This document shows positions 18,535 to 27,421 of a stretch of 64,000 nt of DNA, piece after piece. The notes beneath the pieces were generated by a model that worked only from the letters and a program-made list of their open reading frames with translations, had not been told where the DNA came from and ran no database searches. The position numbers were made by a program, and so were the translations under genes. This stretch comes from Paenibacillus sp. FSL R10-2782 (GTDB taxonomy: Bacteria > Bacillota > Bacilli > Paenibacillales > Paenibacillaceae), in contig NZ_CP151951.1 in assembly GCF_038592985.1 (NCBI RefSeq), forward strand, positions 549,001-613,000. Reading direction: 5' to 3'. Position 1 is the stretch's first letter; the number at the start of each line of letters is the position of its first letter.

Positions 18535-19269
18535 TTAGTTACTATAATATATACTCGTATTACCTGATTTTGCAATTTCCATTGGAGTTACAATAGGGTC
18601 GATAGTGACATAATCGACATCAATTCCTTGAGTTTTCCACGCTTTCCATACTAATTGTGAGCAATAAAATTTATCTTCAGACCACGGATTAACAAAATTC
18701 CAATTGTAAGGTTTACCTATTTTCGTGTAGGCATAGCTGGCAGCCCCTGTATAATTACTGCTACTAGCACCTTTAACATGCATAGCATAAATATTGGTAC
18801 GACTACCCCAATCGTTTGTATGATACTGTACTCCATCTGCAGGGAATGATTCTATAGTGTAGCCGTTGGTATTAGATACGATCCCTGCATGTCCAGGGTA
18901 ACCAAAATCAATTCCCCAAGAGCTTGCGTTAAAGGCTACTAAAATATCTCCGTAGGAACCTAATTTAGTAGCGTTCGGCGAAATGGCTGTGTTCCGTTCG
19001 TCAGATTTGTCTCCTTGCAACGCGATCGCTTGCTGGTCTTCGAGGGCTTTTTCTTTTAATTTTCCACTATTGATATACTCAATTTCTTCCATATTATGCT
19101 TCTTAACCATTTCAATATCCTGATCAGTCATTCCTGCACCCTTCATTTCCTGGTAAACATCAGTGGAAATGGATGAATTCACTTCTTCAGCGCTGGCTTG
19201 AATAGTAGGGAGAGCCAAAACACTGATTACAACACTTAAAGATATAATCGTTTTAAATAATTTGTTCAT
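18535..19269 (-). CDS. Secreted YycO/YiiX-like NlpC/P60-superfamily hydrolase
   Basis: The 244-residue protein begins with a signal peptide (cleavage near ASA-EE, residue 27), then a charged helical pro-region of about 70 residues, then the YiiX/YycO-type papain-like fold. Two sites mark it: GHAGIV, which carries the His, and FYCSQLVWKAW, which carries the nucleophile-type Cys in the circularly permuted order of this group. It is likely an amidase or peptidase acting at the cell surface or on lipids. B. subtilis YycO is a named relative. A 480-base regulatory region separates it from the divergent LytTR regulator. Confidence 0.85.
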   Translation of the reverse strand: MNKLFKTIISLSVVISVLALPTIQASAEEVNSSISTDVYQEMKGAGMTDQDIEMVKKHNMEEIEYINSGKLKEKALEDQQAIALQGDKSDERNTAISPNATKLGSYGDILVAFNASSWGIDFGYPGHAGIVSNTNGYTIESFPADGVQYHTNDWGSRTNIYAMHVKGASSSNYTGAASYAYTKIGKPYNWNFVNPWSEDKFYCSQLVWKAWKTQGIDVDYVTIDPIVTPMEIAKSGNTSIYYSN

Positions 19270-19501
19270 ATTACTTCAGCCTCCATCGTTAATAAATTAG
19301 ATAAAACAAAACAATACAATACACTACATAATAGATACATGGTTTTCAGTTTTTCGTTTGAATCAAAGTCAAAATTCACCTCCACATGTAAAAGTGATCA
19401 TCCAGCCCTTTGATATTTTTATAAAAGACCGAGGTAAAAGTAAGCTTATGTAATGTTATAAAAAGAAACAAAGGGAAGAAGTGACAGCTTAGTATATTGA
19501 A

Positions 19502-19536
19502 TCAGGTAAACGCACTTCGCCAGAGGTATTACCTGA
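19502..19536. repeat. Inverted repeat in divergent intergenic region
   Basis: TCAGGTAA (19502-19509) and TTACCTGA (19529-19536) form a perfect 8-base inverted repeat with 19 bases between, inside the 500-base region between the secreted hydrolase and the LytTR regulator. It may be an operator or a cruciform. Apart from it I see only AT-rich sequence in 19270-19771. Confidence 0.4.
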
Positions 19537-19771
19537 ATACAACCATTCTATTTTCGGAAGAAGTTAGGTCTTAAAACCCTTTATTTCTTGTATTCTTATT
19601 TACTCATTATCTGGTATTATAATATACATATTTAACAATAAAATTCTTTAAAATGGTCTAAATGGATGTATTATAGGCGTGAACGACATGTTTATGTCAG
19701 GTTATATTTTTAAAAGAGCTGCTTGTATCAATCATTAAAATCTGTCGGGAGTTTTGAAAGGGGATGTTACT

Positions 19772-20512
19772 TTGCTGAAGGTTGCTATTTGTGATGATGA
19801 AGTGGAGCAACAAAATCATGTGAAAAAGCTATTCTTGAAAATGGACCAAGAATTTCATATTTCTTGCTTTTCCTCTGGTGAGGAACTGTTAGCTTATTAT
19901 CAAGAAAATGAAAAAAATCCCTTTCATGTTCTTATTCTGGATATTGAGATGATCGGTATGAATGGCCTTGAGACAGCAAGAATGATACGTGCAATTCCAG
20001 ATTATGATGTTCAGATTATTTTTTTAACAAGTTATCCTGAGTATGTGATGGACAGCTTTGATGTTCAGACATTTCAATATTTGCTTAAATCAGTTTCCTA
20101 CGAAATTTTTGAACAGAAAATTATTAAATTATCTAAATATATTCTTTCTTTAAAGAAGCGTTTTCTGGTCATTAAAGTAGATTGTCAAGAGATTGTATTG
20201 AAATATGCGGATATTATATCTGTAGAAATGCATGGTGGATCTATGAGTCGTCGAAAACTGGAGATTACAACCATATGTGACAAGTTCCTTATGAGGGGAA
20301 TTCTGTCCGATTATGCAAAAAGACTGGGGCATTATCAATTTTTACAGGTTCATCGTTCTATTCTTGTTAACATGGAACATATTAACAAATTTTCGGGGCA
20401 TTTCGTTTTTATGTCGAATGGCACAGAATTCCCTATAGGTCGCTCCAAATTAAAGTCTGTTAAGGACGCTTATACCAAATATATGATTGGTGAATTTAAG
20501 GTAAATGGGTGA
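19772..20512 (+). CDS. LytTR-family response regulator (AgrA/NatR-like)
   Basis: The receiver domain has the CDDE acidic pocket and phospho-acceptor Asp57 (LILDIEMIGMNG). The LytTR DNA-binding domain follows from about residue 140, with the conserved FLQVHRSILVNMEHI segment. This is the AgrA/NatR/ComE arrangement, in which direct-repeat promoter sites are bound. The TTG at 19772 is preferred because AAAGGGG lies seven bases upstream; a TTG at 19754 adds six residues. It precedes its presumed kinase by 156 bases. Confidence 0.9.
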   Translation: MLKVAICDDEVEQQNHVKKLFLKMDQEFHISCFSSGEELLAYYQENEKNPFHVLILDIEMIGMNGLETARMIRAIPDYDVQIIFLTSYPEYVMDSFDVQTFQYLLKSVSYEIFEQKIIKLSKYILSLKKRFLVIKVDCQEIVLKYADIISVEMHGGSMSRRKLEITTICDKFLMRGILSDYAKRLGHYQFLQVHRSILVNMEHINKFSGHFVFMSNGTEFPIGRSKLKSVKDAYTKYMIGEFKVNG

Positions 20513-20668
20513 TTTAATGATATACAAGTTTCTTGTGTGAGACATTGTTTTGAAGTTAATGTAGTAAGTACATACATGAAGGTAATCAGCAGATGATGGG
20601 AAGTTATTTAATTCGTTTTATGGAAGGTAAAGCATTGGAAGGAGGATCCTTGAACGATTGCGGAGTAT

Positions 20669-21586
20669 GTGAACAGGCTGCTGGTATTGTCAGTTTCTTT
20701 TATAATAACACTTATATTTTTTATATTTAAAAAAAACCTTAAGCGGGGAGGTAACCCTAGAGTACATGGAGGATACTATTTAATAATAGTACTTGTTATA
20801 CTAATCAGTACACTCATTATAAACACGTTATTTCATTATTGCAGTACAAATATTTTTTGTGTATTCTCTGTTATTGGACTATTGATCGTTAATTTGTTGG
20901 TTCTTTATTTGTTCTGCAATATGATCGAAAAGTTTAGATTGGCTGAAGTGAATGTGCAATTGCTAAGACAAATGGAATATCAGGATACAACTTATGATAA
21001 AACAACTAATTCCTTCAAGGACATCAAGCGGATTATACATGATACCAATAAGCATCTCTTGTTTATAGATAGATGTATTGAGGAGGGGAGGTTGCATGAG
21101 GCCTCAGGATATATCCATCTGACTCTGGACAAGATAGACATTTCGTATTTGAAAGTAAATACTGGAAATCTGGTCATTGATGCGTTGGTAAGTAATATAT
21201 TAAATATTGCACAGGATAACGGAGTACGGGTCAAATACAAAATTAATCTTCTTGATAAAAACCTGAAAATCGAAAGATATGATCTCTGTGTCTTGTTAGG
21301 AAACATATTGGACAATGCAGTTGAAGCGGCGATATTATCAGGCCAGACAGATGATAAGTATGTGGAGATTAATATATTTTCTAATGAGTACACGCTATTT
21401 ATGAATGTTATTAACACAATGAAGGATTTCACATGTAGTTTTCGTACGAAAAAACAAGAGCCTGATTTTCACGGAAACGGGTTAGCTAACATTCGAAGGG
21501 TTACGGAGAAATACGATGGAAATATACGTATTGAGGCTATGAATCACAGATTCAACATCATGGTTTCTCTTCAGCTTTTAGAATGA
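20669..21586 (+). CDS. GHKL sensor kinase, Agr-type, short sensor domain
   Basis: The 305-residue kinase has only about three transmembrane helices (2-20, 37-57, 63-85), where AgrC-like kinases have five to seven. The cytoplasmic part has the phospho-acceptor motif RIIHDTNKHLL, an N-box LLGNILDNAVEAA, and the GHGL-type nucleotide motif HGNGLANIRR. The start is a GTG with a poor site (GGAG three bases away). A much better site, GGAGG at 20641, fits a TTG at 20650 in another frame that runs only to 20730. A one-base shift there would join that start to this gene, so a 5' frameshift is possible. No agrB or clear agrD lies next to it. Confidence 0.8.
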   Translation: MNRLLVLSVSFIITLIFFIFKKNLKRGGNPRVHGGYYLIIVLVILISTLIINTLFHYCSTNIFCVFSVIGLLIVNLLVLYLFCNMIEKFRLAEVNVQLLRQMEYQDTTYDKTTNSFKDIKRIIHDTNKHLLFIDRCIEEGRLHEASGYIHLTLDKIDISYLKVNTGNLVIDALVSNILNIAQDNGVRVKYKINLLDKNLKIERYDLCVLLGNILDNAVEAAILSGQTDDKYVEINIFSNEYTLFMNVINTMKDFTCSFRTKKQEPDFHGNGLANIRRVTEKYDGNIRIEAMNHRFNIMVSLQLLE

Positions 21587-21624
21587 ATATAGTTGGATAA
21601 GTATGTTTTTTGAAGTATACATCG

Positions 21625-21665
21625 CGCCGGATTGATAAAATACGATAATACATCTCAACCCGGCG
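21625..21665. terminator. Weak hairpin between kinase and ldh
   Basis: CGCCGGATTGA pairs with TCAACCCGGCG across a loop of about 19 bases. There is no strong T tract. It lies between two convergent genes and could end either transcript. Confidence 0.35.
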
Positions 21666-21676
21666 TAGGACACATT

Positions 21677-22633
21677 TTATACTAAGCCCGGCAGGGCACG
21701 GATATTGTCACTGATGAGGTGGCAGGAGGCGTCGAACCTGGCTTGCTCTTCCGGGCTTAGCTCCAGCTCGATGACCTCTTGAATTCCTTTACTGCCGATG
21801 ATCGCCGGAACGCCTGTGCAGACATCGGTATGTCCATACTCGCCGTCTAATACGGCCGATACTGCTATAATTTTACCGTCATCATTCAAAATCGAACGGG
21901 TAATGTACGCCAGCGCATTAGCAATGCCGAAATAAGTAGCCCCTTTGCGGGTGAAAATCTCCCAGCCTGCATCCTTCGTTTTGCGGGCGATGTCATCCAG
22001 ATCGACGTGGCTGAACCGCTCCTGATGCTGACGCAGGATGTGCAGGATTGGCTTGCCGCCAATGGTCACGTGCGACCATGCAACGAACTGGGAATCACCG
22101 TGCTCGCCAAGAGCATACCCCTGTACGCTGCGCGGATCTATGGAAAACACCTCGGAAAGCAGCGTCTTAAGCCGGGACGAGTCAATGGAGGTGCCCGTGC
22201 CGATCACCTTGTTGCGTGGAAGACCGGATATGCTTTGTACGAGATAGGTCACAATATCGACAGGATTAGCTGCAATGACGAAAATGCCGTCAAAGCCGCT
22301 TGCCATAATCGCCGTTACAATTTCGCGCGTAATGATCACTGCATCATCCAGTACGGACAGACGATCTTGACCTGGTTTGGGGTTAGCCCCTGCCGTGATA
22401 ATGACAACGTCCATATCCGTGCAATCTGCATATCTTCCTGCATGTACCTTGGTACGTGTGGACGTAAAATCCATACAATGGGACAGATCCAGCGCATGGG
22501 CCAAAGCCCGATCATACGTGCGGTCAATCATCATAATTTCGTCACAAATGGACTGATTGACCATTGAGTAGGCACAGCTCGAACCAACCATACCCGCGCC
22601 GACAATAGCTACCTTCCTTGCCTTCCCCTTCAT
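21677..22633 (-). CDS. ldh: L-lactate dehydrogenase family protein
   Basis: This 318-residue cytoplasmic enzyme should reduce pyruvate, or a related 2-oxo acid, with NADH. It has the Rossmann motif [12 protein letters not shown]-selecting Asp37, the ANPVD stretch, and the catalytic His178 in GEHGDSQF with its Asp and Arg partners. The specificity loop is unusual. LDH has Gln and malate dehydrogenase Arg in the G-x-N-Q/R-KPG segment; here it reads [11 protein letters not shown], so Pro85 occupies that place. This leaves the substrate open: lactate or a 2-hydroxyacid with a bulkier side chain. It is monocistronic; no Rex-type operator was recognised upstream. Confidence 0.88.
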   Translation of the reverse strand: MKGKARKVAIVGAGMVGSSCAYSMVNQSICDEIMMIDRTYDRALAHALDLSHCMDFTSTRTKVHAGRYADCTDMDVVIITAGANPKPGQDRLSVLDDAVIITREIVTAIMASGFDGIFVIAANPVDIVTYLVQSISGLPRNKVIGTGTSIDSSRLKTLLSEVFSIDPRSVQGYALGEHGDSQFVAWSHVTIGGKPILHILRQHQERFSHVDLDDIARKTKDAGWEIFTRKGATYFGIANALAYITRSILNDDGKIIAVSAVLDGEYGHTDVCTGVPAIIGSKGIQEVIELELSPEEQARFDASCHLISDNIRALPGLV

Positions 22634-23324
22634 TTATGTTTCCTCCTCGTTCCAGCGAACGTTAATATGCTATAAATTATGCCTTAAACCCATTTTACGT
22701 TACATAACATAACATATTGCTGAGCTTTTGGAAATATCCATTGTTTTGCCTTCATTCCGAAAAATATAAAAATAACGATGGCCAGAGGTGCATATATATG
22801 CTGAAATATAGAGAATACATGGAATACGCAGTGTTTTTGCAGGTATGGATTGCAGGGAGTGAGTAGCTTCTTTTTGAGGTGGCATACGCATGGATTGTAC
22901 TTTTCGACGCATTGATGGTAGGAATAATGCCATGGGATTATGTAGAGTATGACATTTATGTGACGTTTCTAAAAAATGCTCCCTAATTGAATGGGAAACA
23001 TGCGAGGCACCACGGACTTTGTCAGATTTTAAATGCTGCTGGTTTATCCAGCAATAAGCTATATAACATGGTGCTGTACAAGCGAAGCGGTGGCGATGGG
23101 AAGCCCATCCGACTGCGCAGTGGCACAATAGGAAACTTTTAAGCCGCGCTTATCATGGTAATATGAAGTCGCTTCCTGCATTTTTATAAAATATTCGCTT
23201 ATGACAAAGGTTCCTAGCAGTCCGCAATATTAGAACATTTTTGCCAAAGGGTTTCCATTTGATTCCGCGAATTGTACATATACAAGCTTATTTCTTTCCA
23301 TACCATCCGGGGAGGTAATGATCA
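22634..23324. other. 690-base region without a recognised gene
   Basis: The region holds the ldh and MerR-like gene promoters. It contains a compact GC-rich stretch near 23080-23125, where GATGGG-AAG-CCCATC and CTGCGCAG form adjacent small hairpins inside otherwise AT-rich DNA. A 142-codon frame on the minus strand (22700-23128) has no ribosome site and a composition unlike its neighbours, and is not supported as a gene. Confidence 0.5.
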
Positions 23325-24146
23325 ATGGAAGAAAGCAGATCGACGACGGAAGCAGCAAAGCAGTTGGGAATCGGAGCTAGTACCCTTCGTAAATATGCGG
23401 CAGCGCTGGAGGAGCAGGGCTATGTGTTCCCCCGTTCCGCCAATCAATCGAGAATGTTCAGTCCAGAGGATGTAGAGTGCTTAAAGGTGATGCGAGGGGC
23501 GTTGCGTGAGGAGCATTTGACGATGGAGCAGGCGGTTCAGGTGGTGCTTGAGAGGATAACCGCACCCTTCCAAATCGAGGATGCAGGCGTCCGTTTGCCC
23601 CCCGTATCGGACGGTGAGTCCCTGGCTGCAACCTGGGAGGAAATATTGGCTGCGGCAGAGGGCAGGGATGAGTCTGTAATGCAGGCGCAAGCCGCCGCTA
23701 CTCTTGAATCGATAGGAATAGAGGATGAAGTTAGCGTGCAGGAACAACAGAAGCATACCTTGGAGCTAACGATTGAGCACAGGCTGGAGCAAACAAGGGA
23801 GAGGGAGAAAGAAGAACCGGAACAGACACCAGTGCAGATCCAAACGCAGGAGCCTATAGAGTCCCAAGCAATGACGGAGATGCAGATCATGGTGCAGAGC
23901 GCTCTACTGGAGATGCGAAGTCGATTGGAAGAGCTGGAAACAGAGCATAGCCGTTTGGTGGAAAAGAACATCAACCTCTCCAATCAGTTGGAGGAACAAA
24001 AGCGCTGGATGAAAGAAAGGGTGGAGGAAGAACGGGATCGGCAGTTAATCACCAATTTGCGAACCTATCAGGGCAGACAGCGTAAGTCACGCGGTTCGCT
24101 GCTGTCCTGGCTCGGTTTGACACCACGCAGACGTAGAGAAGCATAG
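23325..24146 (+). CDS. MerR-type HTH and coiled-coil protein (RacA-like layout)
   Basis: The 273-residue protein starts nine bases after GGAGG. Residues 5-70 form a MerR-like helix-turn-helix (TTEAAKQLGIGASTLRKYAAALEEQGYVF). A long acidic Gln/Glu linker and a coiled coil (about 190-245) follow, and it ends in an Arg-rich tail with an amphipathic core (SLLSWLGLTPRRRRE). A DNA-binding head, coiled coil and basic amphipathic tail match the layout of RacA, which anchors chromosome origins at cell poles, but the sequence is not close enough to claim that role. It is followed by a terminator, with the Ser/Thr kinase gene beyond. Confidence 0.7.
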   Translation: MEESRSTTEAAKQLGIGASTLRKYAAALEEQGYVFPRSANQSRMFSPEDVECLKVMRGALREEHLTMEQAVQVVLERITAPFQIEDAGVRLPPVSDGESLAATWEEILAAAEGRDESVMQAQAAATLESIGIEDEVSVQEQQKHTLELTIEHRLEQTREREKEEPEQTPVQIQTQEPIESQAMTEMQIMVQSALLEMRSRLEELETEHSRLVEKNINLSNQLEEQKRWMKERVEEERDRQLITNLRTYQGRQRKSRGSLLSWLGLTPRRRREA

Positions 24147-24151
24147 GTATG

Positions 24152-24189
24152 ATAAGACCATCAGACCTTCCCGGTTCTGGTGGTCTTAT
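24152..24189 (+). terminator. Terminator after the MerR/coiled-coil gene
   Basis: ATAAGACCATCAGACC pairs with GGTTCTGGTGGTCTTAT with a single bulge. The T tract is short. Confidence 0.65.
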
Positions 24190-24313
24190 TGCGGATGGTA
24201 TAATAGCGAACAGACCGGATTGAATGGATTTAGGGCAACTGGCGTATACAAGAAAACAAGAGCTAGTCGCATATTTAGCGTTGCTGCAAAGTGTATAGGA
24301 AAGGGATATCAGA

Positions 24314-25129
24314 ATGTTTGCTTGGTTACGGAATGCTTATGAATGTTGGATAGATTATCCAAAACAGCCCGGCGATCTGCTGAGCGGACGTTATCATATT
24401 CTTTCGCTGCTGGGTATGGGAAGCTATGGTCTGACCTACCTCTGTCTGGACAAGCATAATGGGCAGGAGGTGGCGGTCAAGCTACCCAGACCGAGCAAGC
24501 GGGCGAAAGGTGTTCAACTGTTACAGCGTGAAGCCGACATTATGCGACAAATGGAACACCCCTATATCCCGAAGCTGCTCGAAAGTGCGGAGCATCGGAA
24601 TGAATTGTACTTGGTCATGGAATATATCTCCGGCATGACGCTGGAGGAGCTTATATTTGAACAGGGGCGTTCTTTTACGGAACAAGAGTGTATCGTCTAC
24701 ACCTTGGAGCTAATGGAGCGGGTTGTGCATGTGCATGAACGAGGCTACATCCATCGGGATATCCGCATTCCCAATGTGATCCATCGCGAAGGGAAACCGT
24801 ACTTGATCGACTTTGGCCTTGCACTGGCGATGGGCGAGCAGCAGGAGGATGTATTTACCGAATCCATGCTGGAAAAGCGCGCACCTGAACGACAGGATGT
24901 CGCTATCTACAGCGATTTGTACGATGTCGGGCATTTGATGCTTTTTATGCTGTATAGCAGTTACGAGCCTCAGCCGGACCAACCGCCGGGAAGCTGGCAG
25001 GAAGAATTGAAGCTGAGTTCACCTGTGCGCCATCTGCTGGAATGTCTTTTTCAGATTGGCCCCAGGTATGAACATAGTCGTCAGCTTATGATGGAACTGG
25101 AGAAGGCGTTGGTGCAGCAGGAGGGTTAG
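24314..25129 (+). CDS. Hanks-type Ser/Thr protein kinase (PrkD/YbdM-like)
   Basis: The 271 residues form only a kinase domain, with no PASTA repeats or transmembrane helix, so the enzyme is cytoplasmic. The motifs are complete: glycine loop GMGSYG (34-39), ATP-binding Lys56 in VAVKL, catalytic HRD (147-149) with Asn154, DFG (166-168), and an APE-like end of the activation segment (RAPERQD). The Arg in place of the usual Lys after HRD (HRDIRIPN) is notable, because Lys is the norm in active Ser/Thr kinases. Layout and N-terminal WxDYPxxPGDxLxxRYxI phrase resemble B. subtilis YbdM (PrkD). Substrate unknown. Confidence 0.87.
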   Translation: MFAWLRNAYECWIDYPKQPGDLLSGRYHILSLLGMGSYGLTYLCLDKHNGQEVAVKLPRPSKRAKGVQLLQREADIMRQMEHPYIPKLLESAEHRNELYLVMEYISGMTLEELIFEQGRSFTEQECIVYTLELMERVVHVHERGYIHRDIRIPNVIHREGKPYLIDFGLALAMGEQQEDVFTESMLEKRAPERQDVAIYSDLYDVGHLMLFMLYSSYEPQPDQPPGSWQEELKLSSPVRHLLECLFQIGPRYEHSRQLMMELEKALVQQEG

Positions 25130-25251
25130 TCCTTAAAGATCGTCCATACAAATATCGGACATTCGCCGCAAAAATGGGGGAATGCCCCCCTTACGCATTT
25201 GACCAGGTCTACATACAATGATCCTGTAAATGAGCGAAAGGAGTGTTGTAA

Positions 25252-25368
25252 ATGAGTCATATGTGTGGAGTAGGCGGTATGGGGTGCGGCGGAGGTTGGA
25301 CTTCAGTAGGAGCGATTCTGGTTCTGTTTATTTTGCTGGTCATCATCTCCAAGACTCTGTTTCTGTAA
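25252..25368 (+). CDS. YjcZ-family sporulation peptide
   Basis: A 38-residue protein with the site AAAGGAGTG 12 bases ahead of the ATG. It has a short Gly/Cys-rich start (MCGVGGMGCGGG) and one hydrophobic helix (TSVGAILVLFILLVII) with a short basic end. This is the pattern of YjcZ-type sporulation membrane peptides, which are common and easily missed in Bacillales. It is followed by a terminator. The two cysteines are unusual for the family and might form a disulfide. Confidence 0.75.
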   Translation: MSHMCGVGGMGCGGGWTSVGAILVLFILLVIISKTLFL

Positions 25369-25435
25369 TTCCGGCGAAAGACGATTTCCTGTAAAATGCA
25401 CAGATGTTGCCCTGCATAACGCCGGGCGCACAACA

Positions 25436-25475
25436 ATAAAGCGAAGTCCCATGATGAGAGGGGTCTTCGCTTTAT
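25436..25475. terminator. Terminator after the YjcZ-like gene
   Basis: ATAAAGCGAAG and CTTCGCTTTAT make an 11-base perfect stem, extended by a few weaker pairs. It lies 68 bases after the small gene and could act in both directions. Confidence 0.75.
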
Positions 25476-25537
25476 ACGATTTGAAGGAGCCACTGGCTTC
25501 CTTCCTATGCTTGGGTTCATTCGTCGCAGCTCAATAC

Positions 25538-25720
25538 TTACGAACTGGAGTAATGACGGCGTTTGTCCTTGTAATATTGGTGTCCGTTATAGCTGTTCTT
25601 GTATCCTGAATCTGATGAAGAACGGCGTTTACGATCGTAATAACGGTCCGAGCTGTTGTATTTCCGCTTATGAGAATGAGAGGTGGAATGAAGCAGGCGG
25701 TGCAGTAATTTTTTGAGCAT
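25538..25720 (-). CDS. Small basic Ser/Tyr/His-rich protein
   Basis: The 60-residue product follows a perfect AAGGAGG nine bases upstream of the ATG. It begins with a short amphipathic helix (MLKKLLHRLLHS) and continues with a very polar, low-complexity tail rich in Ser, Tyr, Lys, Arg and His, ending YSSS. The pattern resembles small spore- or matrix-associated proteins, but no family was recognised. It stands alone between the YjcZ-like gene and gntK. Confidence 0.65.
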   Translation of the reverse strand: MLKKLLHRLLHSTSHSHKRKYNSSDRYYDRKRRSSSDSGYKNSYNGHQYYKDKRRHYSSS

Positions 25721-25826
25721 CGTCTAATCCTCCTTCTTATCCTGTCCGACTGATACATAGATCACTTTCTGATATAGACAGGTTCTTATGAAACGGTAAT
25801 ACGCAGCGGTGTTGGAACGGGTTCCA

Positions 25827-27380
25827 CTAATTTAAAGGCTTTAAGGATTTGGCCTGAAACTCGGCAATATCCTTGAACTCTTCTTCAAATTTACGCGAAA
25901 TACGGATATAGATCGGCAGTAAATCACGGTAAATATCCACATGCTCTGCCACGGGCTTATGCTGGTGAGTGGTGCCGATCATACCAGATACAGTGTCCAG
26001 CGAATCAATCCGTCCCAGTGCGTACAAGCCCAGAATAGCTGCGCCAAGACAGGAGCTTTCCAGACTTTCCGGGATAATGACCTCTTGATCGAAAATATCC
26101 GCCATGAGCTGTCGCCATAGCTCCGAGCGTGCAAATCCGCCAGTGGCGTGAATGACCGAAGGTCTGCCAATGACCTCTTCCATGGCCAGCATAACTGTGT
26201 ACAGATTGAACAGCACACCCTCCAGAGCAGCGCGGATCATGTGCTCTTTTTTGTGACGCAGGGACAAGCCGAAGAAGGAGCCGCGGGCATTCGGGTCCCA
26301 CAGGGGCGCACGTTCTCCGGACAGATACGGGAGAAAGAGCAGGCCGTCCGAGCCGGGGCGTACCTGTTCCGCGATTTGGGTCAGCACATGGTACGGATCA
26401 ATCCCCAATCGTTTGGCGGTTTCCACCTCGGAGGCTGCAAATTCATCGCGAATCCAGCGGAACACAATACCGCCATTGTTCACCGGGCCGCCGATCACCC
26501 ACAGCTTTTCGGTCAATGCGTAACAGAAAAAACGTCCCTTGTCATCGGTCAACGGCTTATCTACCACGGTGCGGATGGCTCCGCTGGTACCGATCGTGAC
26601 AGCGATAACCCCTGGCTTGATGGCATTCACCCCAAGGTTGGACAAGACACCATCGCTGGCTCCTATAACAAAAGGAGTTGTTTCCAGCAAGCCCATATCA
26701 TGTGCATAGGTAGCGTCCAGTCCCTTCAGGACATGAGTTGTCGGCACCAGCTCAGACAACTGCTCCTTTGTGACACCTGCAATGCGCAGTGCTTCCTCGT
26801 CCCAATCCAACTGCTGTAAATTCATGAGACCGGTAGCGGAAGCAATCGAATGATCCACGACGTATTGCTGGAACAACCGGGCAAATACATATTCTTTAAT
26901 GGAAATGAATTTGTACGTCTGAGCCGCAACATCTGGTAAATCCCGTGTAATCCACATCAGCTTCGTCAGTGGTGACATGGGATGAACGGGTGTCCCGGTG
27001 CGCAAGTAAATGTCATGTCCATTGTATTCATGCTTGAGCGAGTCAGCCCATTTGGCGCTGCGGTTATCTGCCCATGTGATCGAGGCGGTCAGCGGCTTGC
27101 CGTTTTTGTCCACCGCCAGCACGCTGTGCATGGCCGAACTGAAGGAGACGAACAGCACATGCTCGGCTGCTACTCCGCTTTGTTTCATGACCTCCTGTAC
27201 CGTCGTCACGACGGCTTTGAAAATATCGTCCGGGTCCTGTTCCGCTGCATCCGGCTCAGGTGTATGCAGCGGATAGCCTACATGATGCTGAGCAGCAATA
27301 TTGCCGTTTTCTTCAAAAAGCACCGCCTTGGTACTGGTCGTGCCGATATCGACTCCGATCATATATCGGGTGTCTGTCAT
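25827..27380 (-). CDS. gntK: Gluconokinase
   Basis: GntK phosphorylates gluconate to 6-phosphogluconate at the entry to the pentose phosphate pathway. The 517-residue FGGY-family protein opens with the phosphate loop GVDIGTTSTKAVLF, carries the substrate-site SFSSAMHS and TWADNRSAKW stretches, and has the FGGY signature area GLLFLPYLSGERAPLWDP near residue 350. Wording follows B. subtilis GntK closely. The ATG at 27380 is chosen because GGGGAG lies eight bases upstream; a GTG at 27398 is less likely. It is 41 bases downstream of gntP. Confidence 0.95.
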   Translation of the reverse strand: MTDTRYMIGVDIGTTSTKAVLFEENGNIAAQHHVGYPLHTPEPDAAEQDPDDIFKAVVTTVQEVMKQSGVAAEHVLFVSFSSAMHSVLAVDKNGKPLTASITWADNRSAKWADSLKHEYNGHDIYLRTGTPVHPMSPLTKLMWITRDLPDVAAQTYKFISIKEYVFARLFQQYVVDHSIASATGLMNLQQLDWDEEALRIAGVTKEQLSELVPTTHVLKGLDATYAHDMGLLETTPFVIGASDGVLSNLGVNAIKPGVIAVTIGTSGAIRTVVDKPLTDDKGRFFCYALTEKLWVIGGPVNNGGIVFRWIRDEFAASEVETAKRLGIDPYHVLTQIAEQVRPGSDGLLFLPYLSGERAPLWDPNARGSFFGLSLRHKKEHMIRAALEGVLFNLYTVMLAMEEVIGRPSVIHATGGFARSELWRQLMADIFDQEVIIPESLESSCLGAAILGLYALGRIDSLDTVSGMIGTTHQHKPVAEHVDIYRDLLPIYIRISRKFEEEFKDIAEFQAKSLKPLN

Positions 27381-27421
27381 ATTCGATCTCCCCTTCACTT
27401 ACCGTTATTAACTCATTATCG

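Noticed and set aside
20593..20730. AgrD-like peptide gene ahead of the Agr-type kinase
   Set aside because: The 45-codon frame has a CGVC pair but lacks the amphipathic N-terminus, the acidic C-terminal tail and an adjacent agrB. It is kept only as a possible leader or a sign of a frameshift.
22007..22567. 186-codon frame opposite ldh
   Set aside because: It is the antisense shadow of a clear LDH-family gene.
22700..23128. 142-codon frame on the minus strand between ldh and the MerR-like gene
   Set aside because: The product is Cys/His/Ser-rich without any motif, no ribosome site is present, and it overlaps the ldh promoter region.
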